Source: Flavobacterium sp. RSP15 (GTDB lineage Bacteria; Bacteroidota; Bacteroidia; Flavobacteriales; Flavobacteriaceae). Taken from it: a DNA stretch of 64,000 nt. Under the pieces are notes generated by a model. That model searched no databases. It saw only the letters and a list, made by a program, of their open reading frames with translations, and had not been told where the DNA came from. The translations under genes and the position numbers were made by a program. This document shows positions 46,436 through 55,587 of this stretch, piece after piece. Where the stretch lies: positions 124,001-188,000 of the forward strand of contig NZ_RYDL01000005.1 of assembly GCF_003968755.1 (NCBI RefSeq). Direction: 5' to 3'. Each line of letters starts with the position of its first letter. The first letter of the stretch is position 1.

Positions 46436-47191
46436 CTACACTATCAAATACTCGTCCAGCAAGGCTTTCTCTCCCTCCCAATCTCTGGAAATGGCATTTT
46501 TTATAAATTTTGCCGGAATACCACCAATCAAAATATTTGAACCAAATGACGTATAATCCGCAGTACACACACTACTGGAGCCTATCGTACAAAAATCAGG
46601 GGTAGTCGTATTTTGCAGTACCGTAACCCTGCTGGCGGCATAGTTGTAATTTCCTATTCTAATTGGTGCAGTCATTTTAAACTTTTCACCCGTAGTAGTA
46701 TCCATCATCTGATGGAAATTAGTGTCCATAATTTGTGATTCCGAACCAAAACGGGCGTAATCCCCTAATACAACATGCTCCATACAAATCAATTTTGCAT
46801 TTGAGGCCAATGAAGCCATGTGTCCCAATTCGCACAATCCTTTGTCACCAATGTAAATAAAATAATCTTTACCCAATTGTATGTGACCTTTTAAAATGAG
46901 CGTTCCCAAAATAGTAATTTCGGCAATTCCTTTGTGAAGCGTATTCATTTCATAAGGTTGTCCAAAACCGATCATTCCCTTTTTGACAACTCCCTCAATT
47001 TTGATTGCACCCGTTATTGAAGTAAATTTTACTTTTCCATAAAAAAATACAGGGAGCTGCTTAGCAATAGGATACGGAAATTTTTTAAAATTAAAATATA
47101 CCGTTTTGGTCCAGTTTACGGAATAATACAGTTGTAACCGATGATAAAAAAATCTTACTTTTCTGTAAACATTCTTAAGTATTTCAATCAT
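46436..47191 (-). CDS. hexapeptide-repeat (LbH) acyltransferase-like protein
   Basis: A 251-residue protein with a left-handed beta-helix made of hexapeptide repeats in the C-terminal two thirds (for example KGHIQLGKDYFIYIG, HVVLGDYARFGSES, IGSSSVCTADYTSFGSNILIGGIPAKFI). A histidine in MDTNFHQM may be catalytic. Such enzymes acetylate sugars in surface polysaccharides, and the terminal PAKFI motif is usual in them. It overlaps the flippase gene upstream by 8 bp, so the two are translated together. Substrate unknown. Confidence 0.82.
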   Translation of the reverse strand: MIEILKNVYRKVRFFYHRLQLYYSVNWTKTVYFNFKKFPYPIAKQLPVFFYGKVKFTSITGAIKIEGVVKKGMIGFGQPYEMNTLHKGIAEITILGTLILKGHIQLGKDYFIYIGDKGLCELGHMASLASNAKLICMEHVVLGDYARFGSESQIMDTNFHQMMDTTTGEKFKMTAPIRIGNYNYAASRVTVLQNTTTPDFCTIGSSSVCTADYTSFGSNILIGGIPAKFIKNAISRDWEGEKALLDEYLIV

Positions 47192-48671
47192 TCTTTTTCT
47201 TAATTATAGCATTGAACAATTCTTTTAATGCGGTCTTTTTGTTCATTTCAAATAAAACAAAAACAATCGACACTACTACCATTAGTGACATTAAGCCATA
47301 CTTTAAAATTGGATTTGGGAGGTATCGGAACAAAAAAGTTGCCACACACAGCAAGATGCAAACTAAATAAGTGTTATAAAAATCGCTTTCAAAATAAAAC
47401 CCATATCTTTTTTTGGTGATTATTTTTAAACCCAAAAAATGAATGAAATAATAAAGCAAAAAACTAAATCCAAGACCTTCCAAACCGTAATAATAATACC
47501 CTAAAATATTCAAAATAAGCGAAATGCTATTAAATCCAACAGCAGTTCGCATAAACATTTTCGCATCGCCTTTGGCAATCAAAATATAACCCATTGACCA
47601 CGAAACGGCCCGAAACATCATTGCTAATATTCCAAAACAAACCATTGGAATAATGGCGTTAAATTCCGGTGTAAATATAATTTTAACAATCAACGGAATG
47701 AACGTTAAAAATAAAATGATTACCGGTGTAATAATCAATATTGAAACAAACGATTGCTGAACAACACTGGTTCTTACTTTTTCATTATCCGTACTAATGA
47801 ACGCTAATCTTGGAAAATAATCGGTACTCATGACCGTAAAAATTACTCCCACATAGGAATTCAACAATGTGAAACCGGCATTATAAAACCCAACTTGTTC
47901 TAAACCACCCCATTTTCCAACAAAAATTTGAATCAAATACGTTGATAACAAGGTCAGCAAACCACTTAATGTCAATAAAATACCTAGTCTAATAATACTT
48001 TTTCCTTCGGCATTTCCTTGTTCTTTGGAAAACACATTTTTTTCAATTGGTATTTTTTTCGAATAATAAAAAGAAACCAATAGTGAGGCTAAAGAGGCAA
48101 CTATGATTGTCGGGACAATGGCATCAATCCGGTAATAATAATACAACGGAATTGAAACTAACAACCCCAATCCATTTCCATAAAAATTAGCTTTGGCTAA
48201 AAGCCGCATTTTTCTTAAACCCTGCAAAACAACCAGCTGGCCAATCATTAATTGCCTGAACAACAAGGTGATCGAAATAAAAACAAAGGTAAAAGTATGA
48301 TTCGAATTCCCAAAAGTAATTTGGCTCAGCCAACTAGAAAACAGGATCACAAGAACGCATCCTAAAATCCCGGTTAGTACTGCGAGCTTTTTTATAAGTG
48401 CTGCTACAGATGCAATCGTACTTAAATTGTCGTTTTTGTAGCTACTGGAAAGGTGTTTTACACCACTGGTTTCAATCCCTAAACCAGTAACACCGCCCAC
48501 AAGATTTATAGCCGAGTTCAACAAAGAAATAATCCCCATTCCCTCAGGCCCAATAAAAACAGCAATACACTTAGTCCGGATGACTCCAATAATAATCATA
48601 AAAAACTGAACGCCTCCAAAAAGCGAAGTCGTTTTTACAATGCGATGATATGACGTTTTACTATCGGACAC
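47184..48671 (-). CDS. Wzx-like O-antigen/polysaccharide flippase
   Basis: A 495-residue integral membrane protein with about 12-14 hydrophobic segments, of the MOP (polysaccharide transporter) superfamily. The N-terminal KTTSLFGGVQFFMIIIGVI and the many short loops are typical. It would flip lipid-linked repeat units across the inner membrane in a Wzx/Wzy-dependent pathway. The stop overlaps the acyltransferase start. It follows the aminotransferase with a 3-bp gap. No wzy polymerase or chain-length regulator is visible in the window. Confidence 0.88.
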   Translation of the reverse strand: MSDSKTSYHRIVKTTSLFGGVQFFMIIIGVIRTKCIAVFIGPEGMGIISLLNSAINLVGGVTGLGIETSGVKHLSSSYKNDNLSTIASVAALIKKLAVLTGILGCVLVILFSSWLSQITFGNSNHTFTFVFISITLLFRQLMIGQLVVLQGLRKMRLLAKANFYGNGLGLLVSIPLYYYYRIDAIVPTIIVASLASLLVSFYYSKKIPIEKNVFSKEQGNAEGKSIIRLGILLTLSGLLTLLSTYLIQIFVGKWGGLEQVGFYNAGFTLLNSYVGVIFTVMSTDYFPRLAFISTDNEKVRTSVVQQSFVSILIITPVIILFLTFIPLIVKIIFTPEFNAIIPMVCFGILAMMFRAVSWSMGYILIAKGDAKMFMRTAVGFNSISLILNILGYYYYGLEGLGFSFLLYYFIHFLGLKIITKKRYGFYFESDFYNTYLVCILLCVATFLFRYLPNPILKYGLMSLMVVVSIVFVLFEMNKKTALKELFNAIIKKKND

Positions 48672-48674
48672 TTT

Positions 48675-49793
48675 TTAATATGTATTTAAAATTGCAATAA
48701 TATGACGAACCTCCTCCGATGTCAAGGCAGGACTTATGGGCAAACTCAAAACTTCTTCATGAATTTTTTCAGTAATTGGAAAGGACAACATATTCCATCC
48801 CGCAGTCTCAGAAGAGAAAGCTTTTTGACGGTGGGGCGAAACTGGATAATGGATAACCGTTTGAATTCCGTTTTGACGTAAATATTCTTGTAAATCCGTT
48901 CTATCCTGAGTTCGAATGACAAATAAATGAAAGACATGATTGTTTGACAAATCCCAAAATGGAAGTGTTATTTTATCGTTTTTTATTTCGGATAAATAGC
49001 GATTGGCAATTGTTCTTCGGCGGTCGTTCTCAGCATTTAAAAACGGTAATTTCACATTTAAAAAAGCAGCTTGCAATTCGTCTAATCTGGAGTTTATCCC
49101 TACATAGTCATTATAATACTTGGTTTCCGATCCGTAATTTCGAAGCGACTGAATAACCCTGGCTAATTCAGAATCATTAGTCGTAACGGCACCGGCATCG
49201 CCTAATGCCCCTAGATTTTTCCCAGGATAAAAACTATAGGCTTGGGTTTTTGGCTTTTGGTTTTGGGTCTTCGCACTTTCATCTTCAAAGGAAGCCCCGT
49301 GAGCCTGAGCCGCATCTTCTACTACTAATAAATTGTTTGCTGCAGCAATTTCATTTATTTTCTCCATTTCTGCCAGCTGTCCGTAGAGATGAACGACTAG
49401 AATAGCTCCTGTTTTAGAAGTGATTTTTGCTGTAATTAAATCGGGATCCAAGTTATAGGTTTCTAATTTTGGCTCGCTCAGAACCGGAATTAAATCTGCT
49501 TGCAAAATAGCGAGAATACTGGCAATGTACGTGTTTGCTGGCACAATGACTTCGTCCCCTTTTTGCAGTTTTCCTAACACGATATAGGCTTTAAAAACGA
49601 GCACTAAAGCATCAAAACCATTTCCCGTCCCAATACAGTATTTTGTTCCGCAATAAGCCGCAAAATTGGTTTCAAACTCGCTGACTTCATTCCCTAAAAT
49701 ATACCAACCATTCGCTAAAAACCCTTTTAATTTTTCCTGAAAAGCGGTTTCATAGGGCTTGTTTGTTTTTTTTAAATCTAAAAATGGTATCAT
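48675..49793 (-). CDS. DegT/DnrJ/EryC1-family sugar aminotransferase, FdtB-like
   Basis: A 372-residue PLP enzyme which adds an amino group to a keto-sugar nucleotide. It has IPFLDLKK at the start, GTGNGFDAL near the phosphate site, VVEDAAQAHGA with the PLP aspartate, and the lysine in FYPGKNLGALGDAGA (near K190). The family is consistent with FdtB/QdtB transaminases that use the FdtA product. Residues about 175-185 (SAKTQNQKPKTQ) replace the usual glycine-rich loop before the lysine and are encoded by an AAAACC-type simple repeat (49240-49270). Start overlaps the upstream acyltransferase stop by 4 bp. Confidence 0.88.
   Translation of the reverse strand: MIPFLDLKKTNKPYETAFQEKLKGFLANGWYILGNEVSEFETNFAAYCGTKYCIGTGNGFDALVLVFKAYIVLGKLQKGDEVIVPANTYIASILAILQADLIPVLSEPKLETYNLDPDLITAKITSKTGAILVVHLYGQLAEMEKINEIAAANNLLVVEDAAQAHGASFEDESAKTQNQKPKTQAYSFYPGKNLGALGDAGAVTTNDSELARVIQSLRNYGSETKYYNDYVGINSRLDELQAAFLNVKLPFLNAENDRRRTIANRYLSEIKNDKITLPFWDLSNNHVFHLFVIRTQDRTDLQEYLRQNGIQTVIHYPVSPHRQKAFSSETAGWNMLSFPITEKIHEEVLSLPISPALTSEEVRHIIAILNTY
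49240..49270. repeat. short simple repeat inside the aminotransferase gene
   Basis: On the minus strand the stretch is made of repeated CCAAAA-like units (ACCCAAAACCAAAAGCCAAA) and encodes a glutamine/lysine/threonine-rich loop. It keeps the frame. Confidence 0.55.
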
Positions 49794-50740
49794 ACTAGAT
49801 TCATTTTATAAAAGTCTTGGCCATATACCGTGCAGCCTAATTCTTCTTTTTGTTTCAAAAGTCCGGCATGAAATCCGCTTTCATTAGTATCATTTACAAT
49901 ACCCATATCAAAAAAAAGCATGCCTTGTTTTTTGTATTTTTCTATTAAAGTAATAAATGCAAAATCCAATGCGCGCAACTCCTCGCCTTTTTTAGTGGTG
50001 GCTCCATATTGTGATTTCACCACCTTTTCGGTTTCAAACAGGGTCACTCCGGCAACTATTACATCGTCATAATACACTGAAAATTGTTTGATGTTTTGCG
50101 GAAATAATATCTTTAATTTTGTGATTTCTTGCAAGGTATGAACTGGTTTTGCATTGTATTTTTCACGCAATCTTGGTTCTAAAACCAATTCCCAGAAAGA
50201 GTCCGGCTCCGCTTCCTCGACAAGTTGCAAGTCAAATACTTCCATTTTTCTCAAATGCTTCAATTTACTTTTAGAAACCGTCAAAGGCATTGCTAAATTA
50301 ATGGCCAAATTCATTTCTTTCTTCTCCAGAAAAGCACCTTTTTTAAGCAAGAAAAACTCCATTTCAGCATTTCCTTTTGAAAGATAAAAAAAAGGGATTT
50401 GTTTCAAATAAAAGGATTGGATGCTATGGTCTTTAAAAAAAGACAAAACACAGTCTACAAGTTCCGCTACTATTTCTGCTTTTATTATCGCTGAATAAAC
50501 CAAGCCGCCATAGGTCAAACCCTGATGTGAAAAAATGCTGTTTTCCAATTTATTAGCTGGCAAAACTGCTACCAGTTTTTGTTTGTCATAAATAAGTACT
50601 GAAAAATCTTCAAAGCGATCCTCATGGTATTCCATAAAATCACGGTGAAACAAAAAGGTTGCATTTTTGGCTTGACCAATAAAGGAATTCCAATGGGCAT
50701 AATCGCTTTTTTGATATCGTTTGACGGTATAATTTTTCAC
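49790..50740 (-). CDS. FemAB/GNAT-like acyltransferase
   Basis: A 316-residue cytoplasmic protein with the layout of the FemAB-like (double GNAT) family: an N-terminal half with the HRDFMEYHEDRFEDFS block and a C-terminal half with VAGVTLFETEKVVKSQYGATTKKGEELRALDFAF and FDMGI. Homologues in polysaccharide loci attach acyl groups or amino acids to sugar amines. Being translationally coupled to the FdtB-like aminotransferase, it is the best candidate for N-acylation of the 3-amino sugar. No catalytic residue can be assigned by eye. First gene of the five-gene minus-strand run. Confidence 0.75.
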   Translation of the reverse strand: MKNYTVKRYQKSDYAHWNSFIGQAKNATFLFHRDFMEYHEDRFEDFSVLIYDKQKLVAVLPANKLENSIFSHQGLTYGGLVYSAIIKAEIVAELVDCVLSFFKDHSIQSFYLKQIPFFYLSKGNAEMEFFLLKKGAFLEKKEMNLAINLAMPLTVSKSKLKHLRKMEVFDLQLVEEAEPDSFWELVLEPRLREKYNAKPVHTLQEITKLKILFPQNIKQFSVYYDDVIVAGVTLFETEKVVKSQYGATTKKGEELRALDFAFITLIEKYKKQGMLFFDMGIVNDTNESGFHAGLLKQKEELGCTVYGQDFYKMNLV

Positions 50741-50775
50741 GCTTTGGTTTTAGACTTTGTGAAAGTAATCATTTT

Positions 50776-51378
50776 TTATTTAGGTTCTAAAGTGGGCAGA
50801 TACCATTTGAATTTTACGGCCATCAACCGAATCACAATAATAAAAATCGACGTTGTTATGTATAAAATATCCTTATCCAAATTAAATTCCCGAAGCATAA
50901 AAAACAGCATTCCGCCCAGAATACAAATCGTGGCGTAAATTTCCCGTCTGAAAATCACCGGAATATCGTTGCATAAAATATCCCGAATAACCCCTCCAAA
51001 ACAAGCTGTGATCGTTCCTAATGCAATGCATATAACAGGATGCAAACCAATATTTATTCCTTTTTCAAGACCAATTAATGTGAAAACGCCCAGCCCGACG
51101 GTATCAAATAAAAACAAAGAAGTGCGCAAACGATCAAATTTTTTCCTGAAAATAATCGACAAAACAAACCCCAAAAAAATCACATACACGTAATTCAGGT
51201 CCAGCATCCAGCCCACGGGCGTCCTACCAATCATAACATCTCGCAAGGTTCCGCCGCCAACAGCCGTTACAAACGCAATGATGAACACCCCAAAAGGATC
51301 GAGTTTTTTACTCATAGCGGTCAATGCGCCTGACATGGTAAAAGCAATCGTACCGACAAAGTCTAGAAAGTAAAACAT
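50776..51378 (-). CDS. trimeric intracellular cation channel (TRIC)-like membrane protein
   Basis: A 200-residue protein of the YadS/UPF0126 family, with two internal glycine-rich repeats. About six to seven membrane segments are seen. Hallmarks are FAMSGALTAMSKK-like GALTA near the N-terminus, the FVTAVGGGTLRDVMIG block, and its second copy ACFGGVIRDILC. Prokaryotic TRIC proteins form homotrimeric cation channels. It stands apart from the polysaccharide genes (35 bp gap, same strand) and is probably unrelated to them. The transported ion is not indicated. Confidence 0.88.
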   Translation of the reverse strand: MFYFLDFVGTIAFTMSGALTAMSKKLDPFGVFIIAFVTAVGGGTLRDVMIGRTPVGWMLDLNYVYVIFLGFVLSIIFRKKFDRLRTSLFLFDTVGLGVFTLIGLEKGINIGLHPVICIALGTITACFGGVIRDILCNDIPVIFRREIYATICILGGMLFFMLREFNLDKDILYITTSIFIIVIRLMAVKFKWYLPTLEPK

Positions 51379-51555
51379 TTAGATTGAAATTTTTTAATTT
51401 TGGAATTTTGACAAAAATAAAGAAAATACTCGTAAAAATAACCAAAGCAACTGGCATTAATGCTGCTATTGCTTCCAAATAAATATTCGGATCAGATTAG
51501 AAAACTGGATTTTCTCTGTGTATCTTTGTCGTGTTTAATTAAATAGAGGAAAGCC

Positions 51556-52341
51556 TTGAAACAAATTACTTCGATACAAAATCCGCACATAAAATCCTTA
51601 GTGCAATTGCAGGAAAAAGCAAAAGCACGCAAACAATCCGGTACTTTTTTGATAGAGGGAAAACGGGAAATTTCAATTGCAATCAAAGGCGGTTACGAAA
51701 TAGAAACTTTATTGTTTTTACCTGAACTTTGTTCCGAGACCGAAGCGCATCAATTGTCTGAAAATGCAGAATTGATCGAAATCAATAAAGAAGTCTACCA
51801 GAAACTGGCTTATCGCGATACCACCGAAGGTATTTTGGCTATAGCCAAAACCAAATCATTGCGATTATCCGATTTAGAATTATCCGAAAACCCATTGATT
51901 CTAGTTGCTGAAGCACCTGAAAAACCGGGAAACATTGGCGCTTTGTTGCGCACTGCGGATGCTGCTAATCTGGATGCCGTGATTATTGCCAACCCAAAAA
52001 GCGATTTATACAACCCAAATATTGTGCGTTCCAGCGTAGGTTGTTTGTTTACCAACCAAATTGCAACCGGAACTACAGCAGAAATTATTGCTTTTTTGAA
52101 GGAACGAAAAATCAATTTTTATTGTGCAACCCTACAAAACTCCACTTCCTATCATACCCAAGATTACACCACACCAACGGCTTTAGTAGTAGGAACAGAG
52201 GCAACTGGCTTGACAGCAGCATGGCGAGAAGAAGCCACCCACAATATTATTATTCCAATGCAGGGCGAAATCGATTCGATGAATGTTTCCGTTGCTGCAG
52301 CCATCTTGATCTTTGAAGCCAAAAGACAACGGGGATTTTAG
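51556..52341 (+). CDS. TrmH-family (SpoU) RNA methyltransferase with TTG start
   Basis: A 261-residue SAM-dependent 2'-O-ribose methyltransferase of the knotted SPOUT superfamily. The N-terminal domain contains an RNA-binding HNxHIKxL-like start (SIQNPHIKSLVQLQ). Motif 1 is PGNIGALLRTADAANLDA, motif 2 LVVGTEATGL and motif 3 IPMQGEIDSMNVSVAAAIL. Start codon is TTG with AGGAAA-like sequence 6 bases upstream; no in-frame ATG precedes motif 1, so TTG is required. The target nucleotide (rRNA or tRNA) is not known. No neighbouring partner gene is apparent. Confidence 0.88.
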   Translation: MKQITSIQNPHIKSLVQLQEKAKARKQSGTFLIEGKREISIAIKGGYEIETLLFLPELCSETEAHQLSENAELIEINKEVYQKLAYRDTTEGILAIAKTKSLRLSDLELSENPLILVAEAPEKPGNIGALLRTADAANLDAVIIANPKSDLYNPNIVRSSVGCLFTNQIATGTTAEIIAFLKERKINFYCATLQNSTSYHTQDYTTPTALVVGTEATGLTAAWREEATHNIIIPMQGEIDSMNVSVAAAILIFEAKRQRGF

Positions 52342-52722
52342 ACTGAAGATGAATGCTTTTTCAATAGGAGATTTCAAAATTCTCATTGGCATAACTAAAG
52401 ACAATGGGTTTAGAGAAGGACTACTTTTAGTTAAAAGAGAAATTTCATTTTGCTTCCAAACGTTCGCCACAGCCTTCCGGTACTATTTTTTCTGCAAAGC
52501 CACTAATTGTGTGGTAAAATGAAATAATATGTATTTTCATGCTGATGTGCATTTATTTTTAAAATGCAACACAACTGGAAAAGCAGTCTGAATCACAATT
52601 AAACCCATTTCCGGACGGACTGATTTCAGTTATGACTTTCAAAATTTAGCGTTTAAAAAAATCCTGTAATATCGTGCTTAAATAAAATTGCATATCTGCT
52701 AACTTATTGCTATTTTTAAGAA
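52342..52722. other. gap without a recognised gene between TrmH-family gene and rel
   Basis: About 380 bp. Short open frames exist on both strands, but none shows a start region, recognisable domain or codon pattern. A stretch at 52560-52660 reads as a broken frame that I could not identify, possibly the remains of a gene. Confidence 0.6.
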
Positions 52723-54957
52723 ATGAACCATGCCGTTATGATCGAAATAGATTTAGAAAAAGAAAATAAAGCTATAGCTCAGGAGTACAAAGAGTTACTT
52801 CGAATAAGCTACCAAACCTTGAGTGATGAGGACAAAAAACTCATCCGAAAAGCCTTTGATGTATCTGTAGAAGCCCATAAAGAGCAACGCAGAAAGTCCG
52901 GTGAAGCCTACATTTTTCATCCTATCGCTGTAGCAAAAATTGTTGCTTCAGAAATAGGTTTGGGAGCAACCTCTATTGCAGCTGCATTATTGCACGATGT
53001 GGTCGAGGATACACCCACTACAATTCAGGACATCGAGCGCTTATTTAATCCTAAAGTAGCCCAAATTGTTGAAGGATTAACAAAAATATCTATGGTGCAA
53101 AGAGACCTAAACGTTTCAATGCAAGCCGAAAATTTTCGCAAGATGATTTTGACGCTAAATGATGATGTGCGCGTAATCCTGATTAAACTTGCTGATCGCC
53201 TGCACAACATGCAAACCATGGATTCGATGCAAGAGGACAAGCAGACTAAAATTGCATCTGAAACCTTGTACATTTATGCGCCATTGGCCCATCGATTGGG
53301 TTTGTACAATATCAAGACAAAACTGGAAGATTTAGGGTTAAAATATACGGAACCAGCAGTATACAATGAAATCGTAAGTAAAATAAAAGAAACTAAAGAG
53401 GAGCAGGATGCGTATATTGAGGCTATTTCAAATGTTTTGAAAACATCCTTAGATACTGAAGAAATTGATTATATCATAAAAGGCCGGCCAAAATCAATCT
53501 ACTCCATCCGGAGAAAGATGCAGGCTCAAAATGTAAGTTTTGACGAAGTGTATGATAAATTTGCACTCCGAATTGTTTACAAATCAACTCCCCATGACGA
53601 AAAATTCATAGCCTGGAAAATATACTCCATTGTAACGGACCACTACAGGCCTAGCCCGAGTAGGTTGCGCGATTGGATTTCGTCCCCAAAATCGACTGGC
53701 TACGAAGCCTTGCATATTACCGTAATGGGTCCCAAAGGGCGCTGGATTGAAGTTCAGGTACGCAGCGAACGCATGGATGAAATTGCCGAAAAAGGATATG
53801 CTGCGCACTACAAATATAAAAATGGCACTACCGAAGAAAGTGGTTTGGATGTCTGGCTCAATCTACTTAAAGAAGCCTTAGAGAATTCTGAGACAAATGC
53901 AGTAAATTTTGTGGAGGATTTCAAGATGAATTTATATTCAAAAGAAATTTTTGTTTTTACCCCAAAGGGAGAAATAAAATCCTTGCCCAAAGGCGCTACA
54001 TCGCTTGATTTTGCCTTCAGCATTCACTCCGAAATAGGCATTCGCACCAGGGGAACACGTGTAAACGGGAAATTAGTCCCGCTGAATTTCGAATTAAAAA
54101 GTGGTGATCAAATTGAAGTAATCACGTCACAACATCAAAAACCAACGATCAACTGGCTGGATTATGTGACCACTTCAAGAGCCAAAACTAAGATAAAAAA
54201 TGTTTTAAACGAGAACACCAAGAAAATTGGAGAAGAAGGAAAAGAACTGCTGACGCGTAAACTAAAGCATTTAAAAATAACGTTAAATGAATCTGTAGTT
54301 AATGAGCTAGTCAATTTTTTTAAGTTAAAAACAAGCTTAGATTTATTTTACAGAGTAGGGATTGGCGCTATAGAAAACCAACAACTCAAAGATTATGCAG
54401 CCCAAAAAAGCAATACTTTTATTAATTTTTTCAAGAATAAAATAAAACGAACCGCCAGCACAGCTGATGAGGACATTCATAAACCAATAATAAGTAGCAA
54501 TTATGACATACTCGTATTTGGCAAAGAACATGACAAACTAGATTATAAATTATCCCCGTGTTGCAATCCAATTCCCGGGGATGACGTGTTTGGATTTGTC
54601 ACGATAAACGAAGGGATAAAAGTGCATAAAAAAGATTGCCCAAACGCAATTGGAATGCAATCCAACTATGCCTACCGGATCATGACGGCCAAATGGATTG
54701 ACTCTTCCCAAGAAGAATTCAAGGCCATCATAAACATAACCGGAATGGATGTTTTAGGACTTACCAACCAGCTGACAAAAGTGATTTCGAATAATATGCA
54801 TGTGAACATCCAGAGTATTTCTTTGAGCACTGATGCGGGTATATTTCAAGGACAAGTGGCGGTAATTGTACGGAACAATACGATCTTAAAAAAATTAATC
54901 AATAATATCAAAAAAATTGACGGAATAGATAAGGTAACCCGAGTTTATAAAACCTAG
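52723..54957 (+). CDS. bifunctional (p)ppGpp synthetase/hydrolase RelA/SpoT
   Basis: Makes and degrades the alarmone ppGpp in response to starvation. The 744-residue protein has an N-terminal HD hydrolase domain (HPIAVAKIV, ALLHDVVEDTP, KLADRLHNMQT), a synthetase domain (FALRIVYKS, KIYSIVTDHYRP, PKSTGYEALHITV), a TGS domain (about 407-467, EIFVFTPKGE ... GDQIEVITSQ), a zinc-finger-type SPCCNPIPGDDV and a C-terminal ACT domain. The hydrolase HD residues are intact, so this is a Rel/SpoT-type bifunctional enzyme. Start: ATG at 52723; the methionine at codon 6 (52738) is an equally good alternative. Confidence 0.95.
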   Translation: MNHAVMIEIDLEKENKAIAQEYKELLRISYQTLSDEDKKLIRKAFDVSVEAHKEQRRKSGEAYIFHPIAVAKIVASEIGLGATSIAAALLHDVVEDTPTTIQDIERLFNPKVAQIVEGLTKISMVQRDLNVSMQAENFRKMILTLNDDVRVILIKLADRLHNMQTMDSMQEDKQTKIASETLYIYAPLAHRLGLYNIKTKLEDLGLKYTEPAVYNEIVSKIKETKEEQDAYIEAISNVLKTSLDTEEIDYIIKGRPKSIYSIRRKMQAQNVSFDEVYDKFALRIVYKSTPHDEKFIAWKIYSIVTDHYRPSPSRLRDWISSPKSTGYEALHITVMGPKGRWIEVQVRSERMDEIAEKGYAAHYKYKNGTTEESGLDVWLNLLKEALENSETNAVNFVEDFKMNLYSKEIFVFTPKGEIKSLPKGATSLDFAFSIHSEIGIRTRGTRVNGKLVPLNFELKSGDQIEVITSQHQKPTINWLDYVTTSRAKTKIKNVLNENTKKIGEEGKELLTRKLKHLKITLNESVVNELVNFFKLKTSLDLFYRVGIGAIENQQLKDYAAQKSNTFINFFKNKIKRTASTADEDIHKPIISSNYDILVFGKEHDKLDYKLSPCCNPIPGDDVFGFVTINEGIKVHKKDCPNAIGMQSNYAYRIMTAKWIDSSQEEFKAIINITGMDVLGLTNQLTKVISNNMHVNIQSISLSTDAGIFQGQVAVIVRNNTILKKLINNIKKIDGIDKVTRVYKT

Positions 54958-55073
54958 AAAAGTTGCTTGTTTTTTAAATAATATAGCTTTTCCCGCCTGA
55001 AACAGAACAAACTTGAAACTAAACAAACCGGAAACTTTAATCTTTAAACTAAAAAAATTATCTTTGCCAGTAT

Positions 55074-55556
55074 ATGACACTCATTTCCACAGATAACAAC
55101 AAGAACCAAGAAATTGTAAAAAATGTTTTTACAATGTATCTTGAGAAAAAAGGACATCGCAAAACGCCTGAACGTTATGCTATTCTTCAGGAAATTTACG
55201 ATAGTGAAGAACATTTTGACGTAGAGAATCTCTACATCAAAATGAAAAATAAAAACTATCGGGTTAGTAGGGCAACCCTTTACAATACGATCGAATTATT
55301 ATTGGACTGTGCTTTAGTGCGCAAACACCAATTTGGACAGAATCAGGCACATTACGAAAAATCATATTTTGACAAACAGCACGATCACATTATCATGACT
55401 GATACCGGTGAAGTAATCGAGTTTTGTGACCCTAGAATCCAAAGCATCAAAAAAACAATTGAGGAAATTTTCGATATAGAAATTACAAATCACTCCTTAT
55501 ACCTTTACGGTGTAAAAAAGGAAAAGAATACTCTGAACGAACAAGATCGTTCCTAA
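55074..55556 (+). CDS. Fur-family transcriptional regulator
   Basis: A 160-residue winged-helix metalloregulator. The DNA-binding half has [14 protein letters not shown] and [18 protein letters not shown]; the dimerisation/metal half has [25 protein letters not shown] with the HDH metal-site histidines. The usual CxxC structural zinc pair after HDH is absent ([10 protein letters not shown]), as in many Bacteroidetes members. It could be an iron (Fur), peroxide (PerR) or zinc sensor. It is followed by purA at a 31-bp gap and may be co-transcribed. It is one possible regulator of the palindromic boxes near the TonB receptor at 2512. Confidence 0.9.
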   Translation: MTLISTDNNKNQEIVKNVFTMYLEKKGHRKTPERYAILQEIYDSEEHFDVENLYIKMKNKNYRVSRATLYNTIELLLDCALVRKHQFGQNQAHYEKSYFDKQHDHIIMTDTGEVIEFCDPRIQSIKKTIEEIFDIEITNHSLYLYGVKKEKNTLNEQDRS

Positions 55557-55587
55557 TTATAAAAATTAACTACAAATAACATATAGA

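Noticed and set aside
52342..52722. Small gene in the gap before rel
   Set aside because: Short frames on both strands without start, domain or coding pattern.
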